A DNA stretch of 64,000 nt from Channa striata (GCA_033026295.1 CM065174.1:1291001-1355000), one strand, 5' to 3'. Positions 48,561-61,828 are shown, counted from the first letter of the stretch. A program made the numbers and translations. The notes: a model not told the origin generated them from the sequence alone.

Positions 48561-51500
48561 TTGCTCAGCTGACTCTTTGTTCTGACTTTCTGTCATGGGT
48601 TTGACACATTGGGTCCATGCTGCTGCCATAGTGGGTCAGTAGAGGACAGCCAATCCAGACGTCTGCAGGCAAACCATTTTGACCTCCTCACAACATGGCT
48701 CCCACGTGCTCCACAGAAGCTGACCTCCGTGATAAAGTCTGACCAGTTTTCAGGAAACTGGACCCAGCTGATGTGGAACTTCAGCTCTGTCATGGTGCTA
48801 CTGTACAATCAGCACAAGATGATTGGGAACCACTGAGGAGCCACGTGGCTTCAGCTTATCTCCGTTTTGTGGGTCATTTTTTTAACAAAGCACTAAGCAT
48901 TTATATCTCTGTGAATATTAACGGGAGTGACACTAGCAAAATGGACTCTAGAGATGGACTGAAGTGTCTGTACTCCGTGCCATGAATGAATCTGAGTTTG
49001 AAATCTCTAATGATAAATCTTCTCTTTGATGGATCACTTCACTTTAGGATGTATTTCTACGTCATATTTCTTCTTATGCCACATGTCATGTATTAGTTTA
49101 CGTCATATTTGAATGTGCTGGATAGACAAATAATCTGCTCTTAGATAAATTTCATCACCGGCTTGAACTGGATTTAGCTCCTAAACAAGCATTTGTTCTT
49201 CTTAGACATGGCATTTGAAGTTGTCGTGTTTTCAGGATCTCGGGGGAACATCAGACGCAGAGAAAGCTTCTTCAGAACGCTGAGAAAACGTGGAGTGCCA
49301 CAGTTTGCGCTGGAAAATGGGAGAGTTTGTGTTTGGGTCAGCGGCAGATTTCCTTGACAAACGTTGTTATTCCTAATTCCATTTATGGTCCCAACGTGAG
49401 TTCTGTGCAGGGACAAAAAGGTGGCGTTATAACCCAATGAGGTGCCAAGGCCTGGTAGGAAGGAAATAAGGAATCAGAGACAACAAGTTGGTATCAAGGA
49501 CTACAGGAAGCTGGACAGACAGACAGACAGACAGACAGGCAGGCAGACAGTTAGTCATGCAGCGAAGCGAGAGAAGGTAGGCGGGGCCAGACAGTCGGTA
49601 AAGGTCGACAACAGTCAGCCAGGTGCTGAGCTCAAGTGCGATAAGTGCGACTGGAGCGACGCTTGGTTTCGCCGCGACCGTCATCATATGCAGAGCGTTT
49701 AAATGCGCTTCCCACCCCATTAGGTGTAGAGACGCAGGGAGAGACAGCACAGCCCACCTCCACACTCACTCTCAGCCTGGTTCTCTGCCGGGTTTTCCGC
49801 CTCCTTCTACCTATGACACATTTGTTGGCTGCTGTATTTTGCCGGGGAAGACCAAACTGTTATTTATGAACGATTCTCCAGCACGAGCCTCATGCATAGA
49901 ATCCGGGTCAAGTGGGCGCCGGGATGCAAAACAGGAAAAATATTAACAGGTTTTTGTTAATAACTGGATTTTCTTTCACATCCATAGTCTGATCCGACAC
50001 CTCCCTGTTCACTTGACACTTTAAGCGGCAGCAGACTTTGTATTTTACTTGTCGTTTTGTTCATTTTCTCTACGAATTTAAATGCAATGCAAATCGACTC
50101 GGAGTCAATTTCAGCAGCGGCACTTGTCAGGCTCATTATGTAACAACACCCCCACGCCGCTCGCAGATAAGCAGGTAAGAGGCCGTCACAAACATCCAGA
50201 TCCCGACGTGTGATTTACATTCCAGGGGAAACTGTGCGTGGCGTCTTCTCGAAGAATTAATCTGTGGCTTAATCTCCCAGCCTGGAGCTACACCCTCAAT
50301 CCCGGCGTCCATCCGCCCATCTGTCTCCTCATCCGTCCAGTCAGCTCATTTACTGCACTCGCTTCCTGCTTTGCTTCCTTCTCCGCGACCCATTCCCCTC
50401 CAGAGATTCTTTGTGGGGGGGCTTCGTTGCAGGTGCATAGGAGTGGAGTTCAGCCTGCTCTCGTGTTCCGACACTGACACCATCACCACCAACAGGAGGC
50501 AGAACGTTGGACCTTTAAATCACTGTAATTCAGTGGAATTCCCCTCACGGCGCACAGAGCGGTCGTCCATACTTATCTTAATTCCCTTCCATCTCAGAAC
50601 ACATCTCTTTACCATAAAGACGTTTGGCCTGTTACTCAGGTTTAGACAAGGTTCCATTATGATTAACTATCGCTCTAATAGCTGGATTTTTGGTTTGGAA
50701 ATTAATTTCCTGTCAGAACATTTGCTGCTAGCATGCGTAGATTACTGAGCGGGCCTAAGGGCTTAGTTAAAAGACACAAAGTCACCACAAAAGTGACGCT
50801 GAAGGATCCTGAAGAGGCAGGAAATTACAGAGGAGAGCCAAAGTTAGAAAGTGAAACCAAAAGATCTGGAGTCTTCATGTCCATGTCTTCCTCCTTTGTT
50901 TTTTTGCACACGATCTCGTGAGGAGCCTGCTGTGATGAAGCTTTTATAAATAGACGCAGCGTGACCCACTTTCCTGCCCAAATAAGGACCTGCACTTTCT
51001 TTGCTTTGACTAATGGAGAAATTAGTGGCGGCGAGCGATCATCTCCACACAGTGTTTCCTGTGAAGGTGTCGGGGTGGCCGGTGAGTCACCGCTGTGGCA
51101 GACGGAGCCGTTTGTGTTTGCAGAGACTCGGCACCTGCTCGTCAGCACTAACGTGATAATTGCTTAGCGCTTCTTCCTTAACGTCCCGACTGTGGTGCAG
51201 TTGTCATGGAACCGGTTCGTTGTTCAGCAATAAATGAGACATTGGATACGTTGTGTAACTGTCCCCCGTTTCACGTTGCAAAGTGACACTCACACTTTAG
51301 TGCTTTTCACCTTTTCCAAATACACTTGTGTCGTCTGTGTGTGCATTAGTGCGTCCCTGAGCGAGGACGGTGAAGATCCACTCTGAATTCAAAGCTGCGA
51401 GCTGATAACACGCCTCCAAAGTGAGTCTTCACGTGTGATCTGACAGCTGCGAGATTAACGGGAAAATGGGAAAACGTGCGGTGTTTAAATGGAATATGAG

Positions 51501-52792
51501 CAGGGTCGGCGCAGACCCCCGAGAACCACAGACCCTGATCTAATGCTCATCACATCTCACTCTGTCCTCTCTGTTTCCACGCCGCTGTCCATCACTCCTT
51601 CCTGTTTCTCTTTTGCGACTCTCCCCAACTCTCTGTTTTCATTCCCAAGTTGAAGGTCACATCTGACAGTCTGCTGATGGACGCCACAGTAGGATTTATG
51701 AAAGTTGAACACTATGTGTGTGTCTGTGTGTGAGACACTGCTAAATCATATTGCAGTGGTTGAGGGAAAAAGTAGATTATGTGTGTGTGCAACAAGCTGA
51801 ACCGGATCAGACTAAGTAGTGGAAAAAAACACGATCACAACAATTAATTAAACTGGTCTCCTGTGAATTCGGCGCAACCTCCCAATTTAAAACATTGTCA
51901 CCACATCATCACAACATAATTCACAGATGTTTTTTTAGTCATTTTTCAGTCGACACTTAAAAAAAGGCCACAGAAAATCCTGGAGGAACCGATTAGTCAG
52001 CTGACAGGAAATAAACACAGACAATCCTGACGAGACACGACTTAGAAGATTAAGTCCCCGAGTGTTAAGTACTGTGTTTCTAAGAAGGTGAGGTCGGTCA
52101 GTTTTTCATTTTCACTCTCACCAAACCAACCCAATAACTCCACCTGAAATGTGGCTGGTTTGTTTGGTCGTTCCTGATCCAGCCTGGTGTTTGATGTTGA
52201 GGCGGGAAATCGACAGACAGCTAATCTCTAACATTTGCTACCCACCATTGTTTAACGCTTGACCTGGTGGACCGAGGACTCTGTGAACGTGTTTCATGAT
52301 GTTTGGATTTGATAAAATACTGAAGTCTCTTCTCGGTTTCACTCCTCCCCAGCAGCTGGTGTTCGATAACAGCGGCCTAAAAATACCCACCGTGACATTT
52401 TCTCTCTGTCCCGCCTGTCTGTCCCTCTCTGTGTGTCTCTGTCCTCATTGTTCTCCTCCCTTCCTTCTCCTCCACTTTTCCCGAGTCGCTCTCTGTCGTC
52501 TCGCTCTCACTCGGACAGCCTTGTGATTCGGCTCCGCTGCAGTTCAGGCCTCCTGCTGGGACGGAAAATGGGAGCTTGGTTTTTAGCTCTGAACGAATAA
52601 CAGTCCAGGGTTTGCACAAGTACGGGAAGGAGGGAAATCAAAGAGGGAGCCAGGGAGGGAGAGACCGGCACAATGAGAGACGAGAGAGACGGTGGAAGGC
52701 AACCACAGAGGATGGATGCAGCCAATTATGTAGCTCAGCTTAGTGTGAACAGTGGGACGGTGCGATCAGCAGCCAGATAAAAATAGACCCAC

Positions 52793-52793
<1 letters not shown>
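48561..52793. other. Putative intron sequence, no supported exon
   Basis: No repeat family was recognised except the ACAG array listed separately. 50,580-50,760 and 51,100-51,180 are repeat-free with clustered TAAT/ATTA cores. No exon with paired splice sites stood out. Confidence 0.45.
49514..49550. repeat. (ACAG)n tetranucleotide microsatellite
   Basis: Nine ACAG/GCAG units. Confidence 0.95.

Positions 52794-52869
<76 letters not shown>
52794..52869. repeat. (GT)38 microsatellite
   Basis: Uninterrupted 76-bp array. Confidence 0.97.
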
Positions 52870-52870
<1 letters not shown>

Positions 52871-53089
52871 CTCCTCTATCGATGTCTGTGGGCTTCAGGT
52901 GCGTCTCAGTGTGTGTGTCATGTGTTTGCAGTTCTTGCTGATAATTAATAGTGAGTCTTTGCGTGTGTGTGTTGGCAGCTCGGTGCAGGTTGGCGGAGAG
53001 TAAACACAGCTCGGTTAATTGCCCGAGTTTTCACTTACTTGTCGGGATGAGGGGAGAATGTCACATGTTCCCGGAGATGCTGCTTAGTG

Positions 53090-53300
53090 AGGCCCAGATT
53101 TTGTGAGGACATGTTTGGGAAGTGAGGACGTTTTGGACCGTCCTCACAACTCTAAGCAACTTGAAAGGCATTTCTGAGGGTCAAGACCGGGTTTTAGGCT
53201 CAGGCTTAGAATTAGGTTAGGGTTGGGGGTCAGGGACTGTATAATGTCAGTGAGTGTCCTCACAAGTATAGCGTAACAAACGTGCATGTGTGTACGGATT
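53090..53300. repeat. Teleost 'gtgaggac...gtcctcac' interspersed repeat
   Basis: Begins 'ttgtgaggacatgtttggga', then 'ttttggaccgtcctcacaac', a middle of 'ttaggctcaggcttagaatt' and 'aggttagggttgggggtcag', and 'atgtcagtgagtgtcctcac'. This ordered set is a frequent fish repeat, often next to GT arrays as here. GTGAGGAC/GTCCTCAC also forms an inverted repeat. Noncoding. Confidence 0.65.
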
Positions 53301-53540
53301 CATGCTCTGACCACAGGTTATGAATAACTTAGAGTTTATGTTTCGTTCAGGAGCTTTATCGGAATGAGGTTGTGTGACGGCTTTACAATCCACAAACCAA
53401 AGAGCCGTTTAAATCAGCTGGGATCAGCATTAATCAATCAATCAAAATCATTCCAAACATTTTGAACAAAGTGTTTTCAGAAACACGTCTTCTCGGTGCA
53501 CTTTGCTTTCACGTTTTCTCCTTGACTTGGATTTTTTGCT

Positions 53541-53592
53541 GTAAGTTGCTTTGGATAAAAGCGTCTTTAAAATGATAAATGATAAATGTAAA
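53541..53592 (+). mobile_element. SINE/LINE 3' tail
   Basis: 'gtaagttgctttggataaaa' then 'gcgtctttaaaatgataaat' and a repeat of 'gataaat' is the widespread teleost retroposon tail (consensus gtaagtcgctttggataaaagcgtctgctaaatg). Only the tail is left. Confidence 0.8.
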
Positions 53593-56500
53593 ACATAAAA
53601 ACAGTGATAATAATTCCCACACAACAGGAAAGTAAAAAGGGAAGTTGGCATCAAAGGAAACGAGAGCAGTAAGACACAAAAGTATGAGACTATAAGACAA
53701 ACACAGCATGAAAGATTCAAATAATTTAAAACTTGTAATCAATGAAAAATGATAAAAACACGTTTAAATTTGGATAAATGGAGATAAAACAGAGAAACAC
53801 GGCGAACAAGAAATTAAAGAAAGCAAAAGGTCGAATAAGAAGGACAGGAAATCAATGAAAATATTGAATACGATTAAATGTATTAAGACTTTGAGTCGTC
53901 TCCAAAGACAAATACCTTCAGCGGGACATTTGTCCACACGTGTTCACGCAAACACACACAGACGGTGGTTTGATGTGTGAAGGACAGAACACGTCACATC
54001 AACACGTGTCCAGAACCGTCGGACAAACGAATATGAAAGTATGTCCAGCCCCAGAATGTGACTACACGTGCACATGCCTGAGCAGGACCAGAGATCAGCC
54101 GTGGACCGGACTTTGTAAGGCGTGACGTACGTCCTTCATGATTAAAACAATCGTTTTTTCTGTTGATGATCTAAGTACAGCGGAGTAGGATCGAATCGCA
54201 CTTGGCAGAAGATGGTTTGTTATTAGGTTTGTGACGTGCAATGAGACCCGCAAGGAATCAGCGTGGAACAGTTTCTGTTGGCACAGGCTGCAGGTGGTAG
54301 ATCCCAGAAGTCCAAGGAGCGCTGGAGTCAGGGACGATGTGCAGAGCCCAGAGAAAAAGACCTTTAAGGCTTTTTTTCCTCCGGCATTAAATGAAACGTG
54401 GTCGTTTTAAACTCACAACTGCTTTTCCACTTGTCCCAGTCCGTAACTCCGCGTTGTCTCTGCTTTCGGGCTCTGACGGGAGCTTGTTCACCCAGTGTCC
54501 TGCAAAGTCCTGATGGCAGATGGTCTCGCTGCTGTGTCCCTGGTGACTGACGTGACTTCCTGTGCACTGGAGCTGCCGTCCACATTATCTGCTCTGTTCC
54601 TGGCAGGGAGGCTGTTTGAATAAAGCTCTTTACATTTCTGCAGCGTTGTTCAGTCAGAAATAAGGTGCAACTCTGTGTTTTCATAAATTCATTAATTACA
54701 ACTTTAATTTGTTTAATGTGAGAAAACTCTCAAATATATGCAACGTTTTTTCTGGCAGTTGAAATTCCTCAAATCATTTTGACAGAAACAAAGAAAACAA
54801 TCAAACTATCTTGTTAACACACAGGGTTGGTCTTTCATCATTAAAGCCTGATTCATTAAAAAAATTGGTAAACTGCGATCACGTCTCTCTTTGCTGTGAG
54901 TCCAAACACCGGCTTTGCAGTACAGCCGCACATTCTCACACCTCGACTCTAAAAATACTGTGAGGAGGACGGAATTGTCCAAACAACACGCTGACCTGGA
55001 TGTTAGAATTGGACGACTGACACGCTGTGTTCAAAGACACGTGCCTTTCACCGGGGCCGTGACTCATATTTCTGCTGCAGGTGAAATTGAAGCCTGCGCC
55101 TCCGTGTGTCTCAGTAGGCAGCACTTCACAGCCCCACTGCTTCCGCCCCCCCTCTGAGAATGTGTGCACTCGAGCAACTGTACCGGGGAACCTGATGAAC
55201 GTCTGCGTTAGAGGCTGCGTGCGGTGGGCGACACCCTGTGTGGTTACGCTGCTTCAGAGGAGAGTGCTTCATACTCACGGCCTCATGGTGAGCGTCCATA
55301 TTCTCACTACTTGGGCAAAATGGACGCCGGTCTTTGCTCAGCAGCATGTCATTATGGTTGTGCCGAGGACGAGCGTGGACGAGTTTAATGGCTCTATTCC
55401 GTCACCTTTTCACGCACATAAAATTTAGAAGAGTTTAATGCTGTTCGGTCTTGGTCTTGGCTCAGAAATGTTTCTTCCGTGCTGGACTTTGAGGCCACAA
55501 AGGCTGTGAGTCAAACTGTACTTTGTACTTAGTTCAATGCATCAAACAGACATTAGTCTCGTGAAGAAGCCGTCTCAGCTGTACATAGTTCAGTCCCTGA
55601 CTGTCCTGTCCACACGTTCATTTGTCAGGTTCTTAGGATACAAACATCGGACATAAAGGTGTGACGTTCGCTCCAGCGTTAGCAGTAACATTTACGGAGG
55701 AGCCTGCAGATGTTCTGAATCAGCGCGCTCTGGGACGCTCAGGAACGTTGGCTTTGTTCGTGGGGAACGTAAAAACCTCCTGCTCGGCGTTGTTGGACCG
55801 CTAACGGCTGCATGTTCGCGCTGCAGTCAGCTGCGTTCAGCATGGGAAGGCGAACTCGCGGTTTTGAATGTTAAGGAGCTGAACACTGCTGTGTGTGTGA
55901 GCAGCGGTCATGTTTAGAGACATGCTCTGAGTCATGCCACGTGTCCTCCACAGAATGCAAAGTGACCACCTGCTGATGGGACTGTGTCCTCTGCGACACA
56001 CAGTTACATCCTTTGTTCAGACTTCAAGCTGGTGCAGACATGATGCGTGACCCGACGATGCTTTTCCTCACATGTACATCTGTCTTTGCTGATGTAAAGC
56101 ACTTCTCCAGGTTTCATATATGACGCAGTGACTCGTTTTGGTTTGTAGAATGTTTGAGTTGGGAAGCTTCTAACGGCAAAGCAACGCTGACTCTGATAGG
56201 CTGTGGAAAAATACGATGGATTCAACGATAAAACTCCAGGTTGTTTCATTTTCTTTTGTCTTTCTGCTGCGTCCCGTTGTGTGTCGGGTGGTCAGAGCGT
56301 GGCGATGCTCCCGGGACATTCATTTAAAAGCAGTGAGGAGCACGCGAGGATGTGTGTTACCGAAGCAGCGACAGGAAGCTCTGACTGCATTTACACCAAC
56401 GTTTCCCTTCATGTGTCACATGATGTGAATTAAAGCTAAAGGCAAATGTAAGTTTGGTGTTTGCACAGTGAGAAGGGGAAGCGGCTCAATTAGAAGCAGC

Positions 56501-57112
56501 TCATTGATCCTGGAATCGTTTCCCGTCTTCCTCACTTTATCCTCTGTCTCCCGCCTGAAGGTCAGAGGGATTCCCCGGACAAAGTTCCTCTCTGGTGGTT
56601 CGTCTGTCACATTTCACATGTCAGTTAAAGCGCTTCTCCTCCATGTTGCACAGTTAATGACTCACTCCCTCCTCAGGGATCAATATCTGAAGTCTCTTAA
56701 TTTCTCTGGGTTTGTGCCAACGTGCTGGAGCACACGAGAAGGTCCCCCACCGTGAAAGTCACCTGGAGCTAATTTGTTCTCCACATACGTTAGTGAGTGT
56801 GTTTGCTCGGATACACACTTCCTGCCTTAGGTCTTTGATGTGTTCAGTCTCAGTTTCGTTCAGTCTCGTTCACACGTACGGCAGCTTCATTTTACTTTGT
56901 TCCATTCAGACTCGTGCAGTAGCTGCAAACCCAGGCTTTTATTTGATGTCCTAATGAGTCCTGAAGAGAAGCTCCTGTGCGTCGGCCACACTGAAGATGT
57001 GAAAATTCCACTTTGGTTTTTTTTTGTCCCCATGGCTTCACGATGATAGTTTACTAAATATTTCATTTTATTTCATTTAGATTTTTATCGTTGTCTCTTC
57101 GTTTAAGTCAGT
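53593..57112. other. Putative intron sequence, nothing identified
   Basis: A-rich at 53,600-53,880. The stretch 55,640-55,870 has somewhat raised CpG content but no exon signals. Open frames match nothing. Confidence 0.5.
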
Positions 57113-57350
57113 GTTTCTCAAATAGTGGTGCGCTGCCAGGGGGGGCGTGTGTGACCCTGGGGAACATGCTTTTTTTGCCGTACTAGAATAAAGTGTAATT
57201 GCAGATCCAGTCAGTAGTTGGCAGTGGCGCTGTCATTGTCAGAGTGTGCGCAGGGAGGATTAGCTCTATGGTGTCGGGTTTATTTTGCACCGAGTAAACG
57301 AACGCTAGCGCTAGCCCAATCCGGGGACACCTGAAGACGTTGATGATCTC
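57113..57350 (+). mobile_element. hAT-like DNA transposon end
   Basis: Starts 'cagtgtttctcaaatagtgg', the classic CAGTGTTTCTCAA terminal sequence of hAT (Charlie/Zaphod-like) elements. It continues with 'gggggggcgtgtgtgaccct' and subterminal text such as 'gaacgctagcgctagcccaa'. No transposase frame or opposite terminus was located, so this is a left-end fragment of uncertain length. Confidence 0.65.
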
Positions 57351-58559
57351 TCTGTTCACCAGTTTGGGACATTTGATCCCAGACTTTTCACTTTCGTGCC
57401 TTTCGTCTCTTTAAGAAGTTACCAGCAAATACAACAAATGTGAAATCATCTGTGTTTATATAATTGTGCAGAGCGGCAGTGACAGACGTGCTCACAGACG
57501 TGACCCATCGACGGTCACTGGTGTTACCTTGCATCACATAATCTGCATTACGGAGAAAAGACAAACTAACTTCAGCTGAGATGGGCTCGTTCGGGAACAC
57601 GTGGAAAGCAAAAACAGTATTAGATTGATTTCCTGCATCGTTTCTTCCACCTTCCCATCTCAGTAGAGCCGTAATCACCCGGAAACCCGTTTCATCCAAA
57701 CTGTGCCTCCAGTGACTGCGGCCGAAGTTTGTGCATCTCTGTGCTCCACTTTCTTTTCGGCGGTCCTGCTGTGACGGAATATGTCGTGACACTCCAGATT
57801 CCACGCGTTGGGTCTGTGCACCGGGGGGCTGACAGGAAGCCCCGCAGAGCGCTCACTTTTCATTTTAAGTAAGGCTGAAGTACAGGCAGAGCCTGCAGCT
57901 ACCGAATCCTCCAGCATCTGTTGGGCCCAGCAGCTGCAGGGTTAATAAGTCAGAGAGCACAGGGTCAGTGGGCTGAGCCGGACCGGCCCGCTCCACACCA
58001 AACTGGACAACTAGCTTTCCAGCTCAGACCCTGATCCAGCTTCAACCAGACCTCATGCCCTGCTCGCCCACGTCTAGGCCTCCATCTTGTCCTCATCCCT
58101 GCGTCCTTTATCCGTCCCTTTGTTTGTCCCTGTGCTTCCCAATGGTGCTTTGAATGCTGCATCTCTTTTCCAACTTTCACTTTTGTATCCACATTCCGTG
58201 TCTTTCATGTGGATGTCCAACCACGAAGGCACCGCGGTAAATCACACGTCATTATTTCTTCCTTGTCTCCCATTTGTCTCCTGCATCCACCCCGCTGCTC
58301 TTTTAACTGGCCCTGTAACGTCTCCATCCCCTCGTCCATCCTCCGTCTCTGTGTCTCACCTCTTGCCTACTTGTTTTCTCCCCTCACTCGCTCCCCCTCC
58401 TCCCCTCTCTCTCTGCCTTTGCAGCATCCTCCACTTTCCTTCTGCTCTCACCTTGATCCCCTCCGGCACCTCCGCCCTGCACCAATCTCCTCAGCTTTCC
58501 GTCTGCTCCTGCTCTCGTCCTGACCTCTCGTATTACTGCCGTGCCGTCCCTCTCTGCCA
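57351..58559. other. Putative intron, pyrimidine-rich in its second half
   Basis: C/T-rich at 58,270-58,440 and ending near 'ctctctgcctttgcag' (58,410-58,425), an acceptor-like site without a recognisable exon after it. The 166-codon + frame at 58,087-58,587 reflects this composition. Confidence 0.5.
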
Positions 58560-59420
58560 TCATGACTGTCATTACAGTAAAGGTTAAAGATCCTATCATT
58601 GCTCTAGTTGCCATCAGCACACACAAAGAAACCCATTGGGCCAAAACTGGGCTCTTCTTTCGCTGTGGAGCTAGAATTACCCAGAGGCCTCTCTGTTCGT
58701 AATAACGGTGTGTTTGGTGTGTGTTGCCGAGCGTTAGCGGGCGCATCGATAATCTCTCATGCGTTGTGCATGACATCGTGGGCAGAAATGGTTTGAGTCC
58801 GTGGCACCGTCGAGAACTAATACTCAGGCTGTGAAATGAGGCCAAATCTGGCTGACCCCATTAGAACAACATTACAAGTTATTGTGAAGGCACCCCGCTG
58901 CCGATGGACAAGCCACGGGGGTTTCCGGGGGGGTTGGGGGGTCGGTCTGGAGGGGCAAAACGTCATCTGATTGTCTGTCCTGTGCTGTAAAAATAGCCAC
59001 AGCCACGACACTGCTGCCGCGCTTGTACCTTGCTGGTTTCTGGTACGATCGTGGATGGATTATGAGAAAACGGGCCCCTGGCCACAGACAGATACAACCT
59101 TTCTTGGCTGTTGTTTGTGTGACCTGAATGGCCCCCGGGTGCAGTCGATAATCCATCTAATCTGGGGTTCCACGTGTGCTCAGTTAACCATCAGGATATT
59201 TGAGGTAAAACATCCTGAAGAATCTAACAAAAGCAAATTCACAGCTGTGGTCTGATATGAAAGTGAATCATTTTTTATCCTTCTGTTGCCCATTAGCGGC
59301 AAATCATTGGATGGGGCCAGTAATACTGAATCATTTCTGGTTTTATTTATTGAAATGTGCCGCTGTGAATTCACCTTTTGTCGAATTTTGCCCGCTGAAA
59401 AACATCACAGATTTGTTTGA
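58560..59420. promoter_or_regulatory. Candidate conserved noncoding/enhancer-like block
   Basis: About 860 bp with no transposon or microsatellite. It is dense in TF-core strings: the paired TAATCC/TAATCT pattern in 'cgataatccatctaatctgg' near 59,147, 'ttagcggcaaatcattggat', 'tgaatcattt' twice, 'gggcgcatcgataatctctc' and several ATTA cores. It lies in the putative first intron, where developmental genes often keep enhancers. This is inference from composition only. Confidence 0.25.
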
Positions 59421-59784
59421 CGTCTGATTTAGAACAAACAGCGTGTTAACAAACGGTTCAGTGCTCCCCTGCTCTAATTTATGTGCACCGTTTGCTAATT
59501 TAAAAACCGAAAGTGTTAATTGGGGAAGAGAAGTGAAAAGACTGAGGAATTCAAAGCTTAATGAAGCTAAAATCAGCACTGCTACTGATCCTGAGTGGGA
59601 GACATAGCGTTACCTTGACAACAATGGTTTTTAAACTGATGAGGACAACTCTCCTCAAGCTGAAATAGTTTTAGACCATTAAGTCAACCAGAATTTGAGG
59701 TCACAAAGCAAAATATTAAAGGTCTTAATATCACAATCCACTTATAACTCAGCTGGGACGTGTAGCTGCTCAGAGAGACTCACA

Positions 59785-59985
59785 CAGGGGCGACTGTGGC
59801 GCAGCAGGTAGCAGATTGGGACCAATCCAACAGTTGTTGGGTCGATTCGCGGCCTTGAGAAAGACAATGAATCCCGCTCAGTTGCTCCTGGTGAGCGTCG
59901 GCCAGCTGTGTGACCATGAATGGGTGGATAAGGAGCAGGAGGAACAGGTAGAAAAGCAGGATGTAGGTGGAGGACACTCACAGAA
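59785..59985 (+). mobile_element. tRNA-derived SINE
   Basis: 'ggggcgactgtggcgcagca' opens the copy with an exact A box TGGCGCAGCAGG (59,797-59,808). The B box is degenerate (GGTCGATTCGC, 59,840-59,850). The body reads 'gagaaagacaatgaatcccg', 'gttgctcctggtgagcgtcg', 'ccatgaatgggtgga' and 'gtagaaaagc', the familiar fish SINE ending in 'gactagaaaagcgctatataa'. The clearest tRNA-headed SINE in the window. Confidence 0.85.
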
Positions 59986-61296
59986 TCTTTGAAGTTTTAC
60001 TCTTTAGGTGGACAAAGCTGCATCTGACACATTCAGCCAAAAACAAAGTCTAAAGTTGGTCTGAGGTTTACAGGAAGCTCATTTCCCAAGTTAATCTCTG
60101 ACTGCAGAACTCATTTGTGGATGGTTTGTTTATGGAAAATGAAAATCAGATTTGGTGTTTGTGATGCTGTTAGTGCTGGAATTACCCACAAGGGCTCGTT
60201 TTAATCATTATATACAACATCAAGGCCTCCGCATTCTCCTGTTGTGTCTTTATGTCGAGCCCGCTCTGATTTCCACACTTAATCTGCTCTTACTGAGGAT
60301 TTCCCGTCCACGGTCACCTGGGACCTGAGCTGACCCGGCGAGGTTCACATTCCAGGTGTGAGACTGGAATGTAGTTCAAGGTGAAGGGGTGAAGAGTAAA
60401 CCTGTGGGGGACACCTGTCTCCCCACAGGTTCATTTGGGAGGGGAGGAGGTGCTAATGCTATCAGAAGCAGCTCGCAGACATCGGACTGTCTTCACATCG
60501 TCTGGACCTAATAACAATACTTTAGTTTAATACTTTAATTTGGTTTGGTGTTTGCCATGAAACGGGTTAATGTGGTTCTGACACACTGAGCTGCGTGTGA
60601 TGGCTGCTGGCTGCCTCCATCAGCGAGCATTAAAGGGAAACAGGGAATCTCCATTTATTCCCCATCTTGGAACACAAAGCATACATCAATTGCTTATATT
60701 TGCATCTGGGGAGAGTGTTATTGTATCCTGACGCCTTAACGAGAGTCATATAAGCTGATATAAGAAATCATGGTGACATTTGTGTAGCGTAGCCGCGCCA
60801 TAAAAATGCTAATGCCGCTGCTCTGACGGAGGAGGAGGTGGTTGGAGGAAACACTGTCATTACGCTCATTGCTCAGCGCTGCACAGGCTTTTGTCGGGAA
60901 CACCGGCTGAAGTTTAGAGGAGAAATAAGACATTTACAGGAATTATCATGCTCATTATCCCCCAGAGGCCTTTTCCAAAGCTGAAGATGCAACACTGATA
61001 GTGAGTTTTAGGTGATTTGGTTTTTCCGGGTTTTGGCGAATAGACGAAGAAGCTGCAGGGCTAAAAGACGCTTTCTGCATCTCAAGTCGTGCTTGTTTGC
61101 GGATTAGAAATGCCTTGTTAATCTCATTACATGGAGAGTCCACCAGGGTTTAATTCATTCTCTATCCAGTCCATCCAATAAAGGGGGGAGGATTTCCTTT
61201 AACGTGAAGCTAGAAACGGCCTTTTCAGGAAATCGCTGTATTTTCATGAATACACGATTTGTGCAGGATAGTACCGTCGGTGATTATTAGTTATTC
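59986..61296. other. Putative intron sequence, partly enhancer-like
   Basis: 60,600-60,960 is repeat-free with ATTTGCAT-like and ATTA cores and could be regulatory. No exon or repeat was recognised. Confidence 0.4.
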
Positions 61297-61325
61297 CACT
61301 CACAAAGCTTTTGTCTTTGTGAGTG
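61297..61325. repeat. Perfect 11-bp hairpin
   Basis: CACTCACAAAG / CTTTGTGAGTG with a 7-nt loop. No T-run follows, so it is not an obvious pol III terminator. Shorter than a microRNA precursor. Confidence 0.75.
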
Positions 61326-61620
61326 AAACTTATGTCTTTTAACTTTCAGAGGCCAGAAGGGCCATAGATATTTGGTGATTTTATCATTTTATCAACAGTA
61401 AAAGACGGATTTGTGCAAGTTTTATATTGATTCTCAAATTATAATCCGGTTGCAGTTAAGCTCCCATGAAAACATACTTGAATTTCCAGTGTAGTTGTGA
61501 GGAAACATTGTTTGAAGCAGACAAGCAATGAACCTCCAATCGGTTTAAAAGGAGCAGAAACCGGCGGCGTGGTCACGTGACTGGAACGTCAGTGTTGCTG
61601 TGGGGAGCTGACACTGTCGT

Positions 61621-61621
<1 letters not shown>

Positions 61622-61652
<31 letters not shown>
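61622..61652. repeat. (CA)15 microsatellite
   Basis: Uninterrupted. Confidence 0.95.
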
Positions 61653-61654
<2 letters not shown>

Positions 61655-61810
61655 AGACGTGAACTTCCTCTCCTTCCCCTCTTACACTCTGTGTGATTGT
61701 GTTTTTCCCTCCCACCTCTCACACAGTGGAGGTGGTCAGTGAAGGGGGGGCAGTCGTCAGACCCTTCCCTCAACTCGGAGCTCTTCGAGAGGCCAGGCGA
61801 CCTCTGCACG

Positions 61811-61828
61811 CACACACACACACACACA
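61811..61828. repeat. (CA)9 microsatellite
   Basis: Short uninterrupted array. Confidence 0.9.

Noticed and set aside
53205..53240. Interstitial telomere repeat
   Set aside because: The 'aggttagggttggggg' text is part of a dispersed fish repeat and has no run of TTAGGG units.
58087..58587. 166-codon + frame rich in Ser/Pro/Leu
   Set aside because: Produced by a C/T-rich tract; three registers are open at once.
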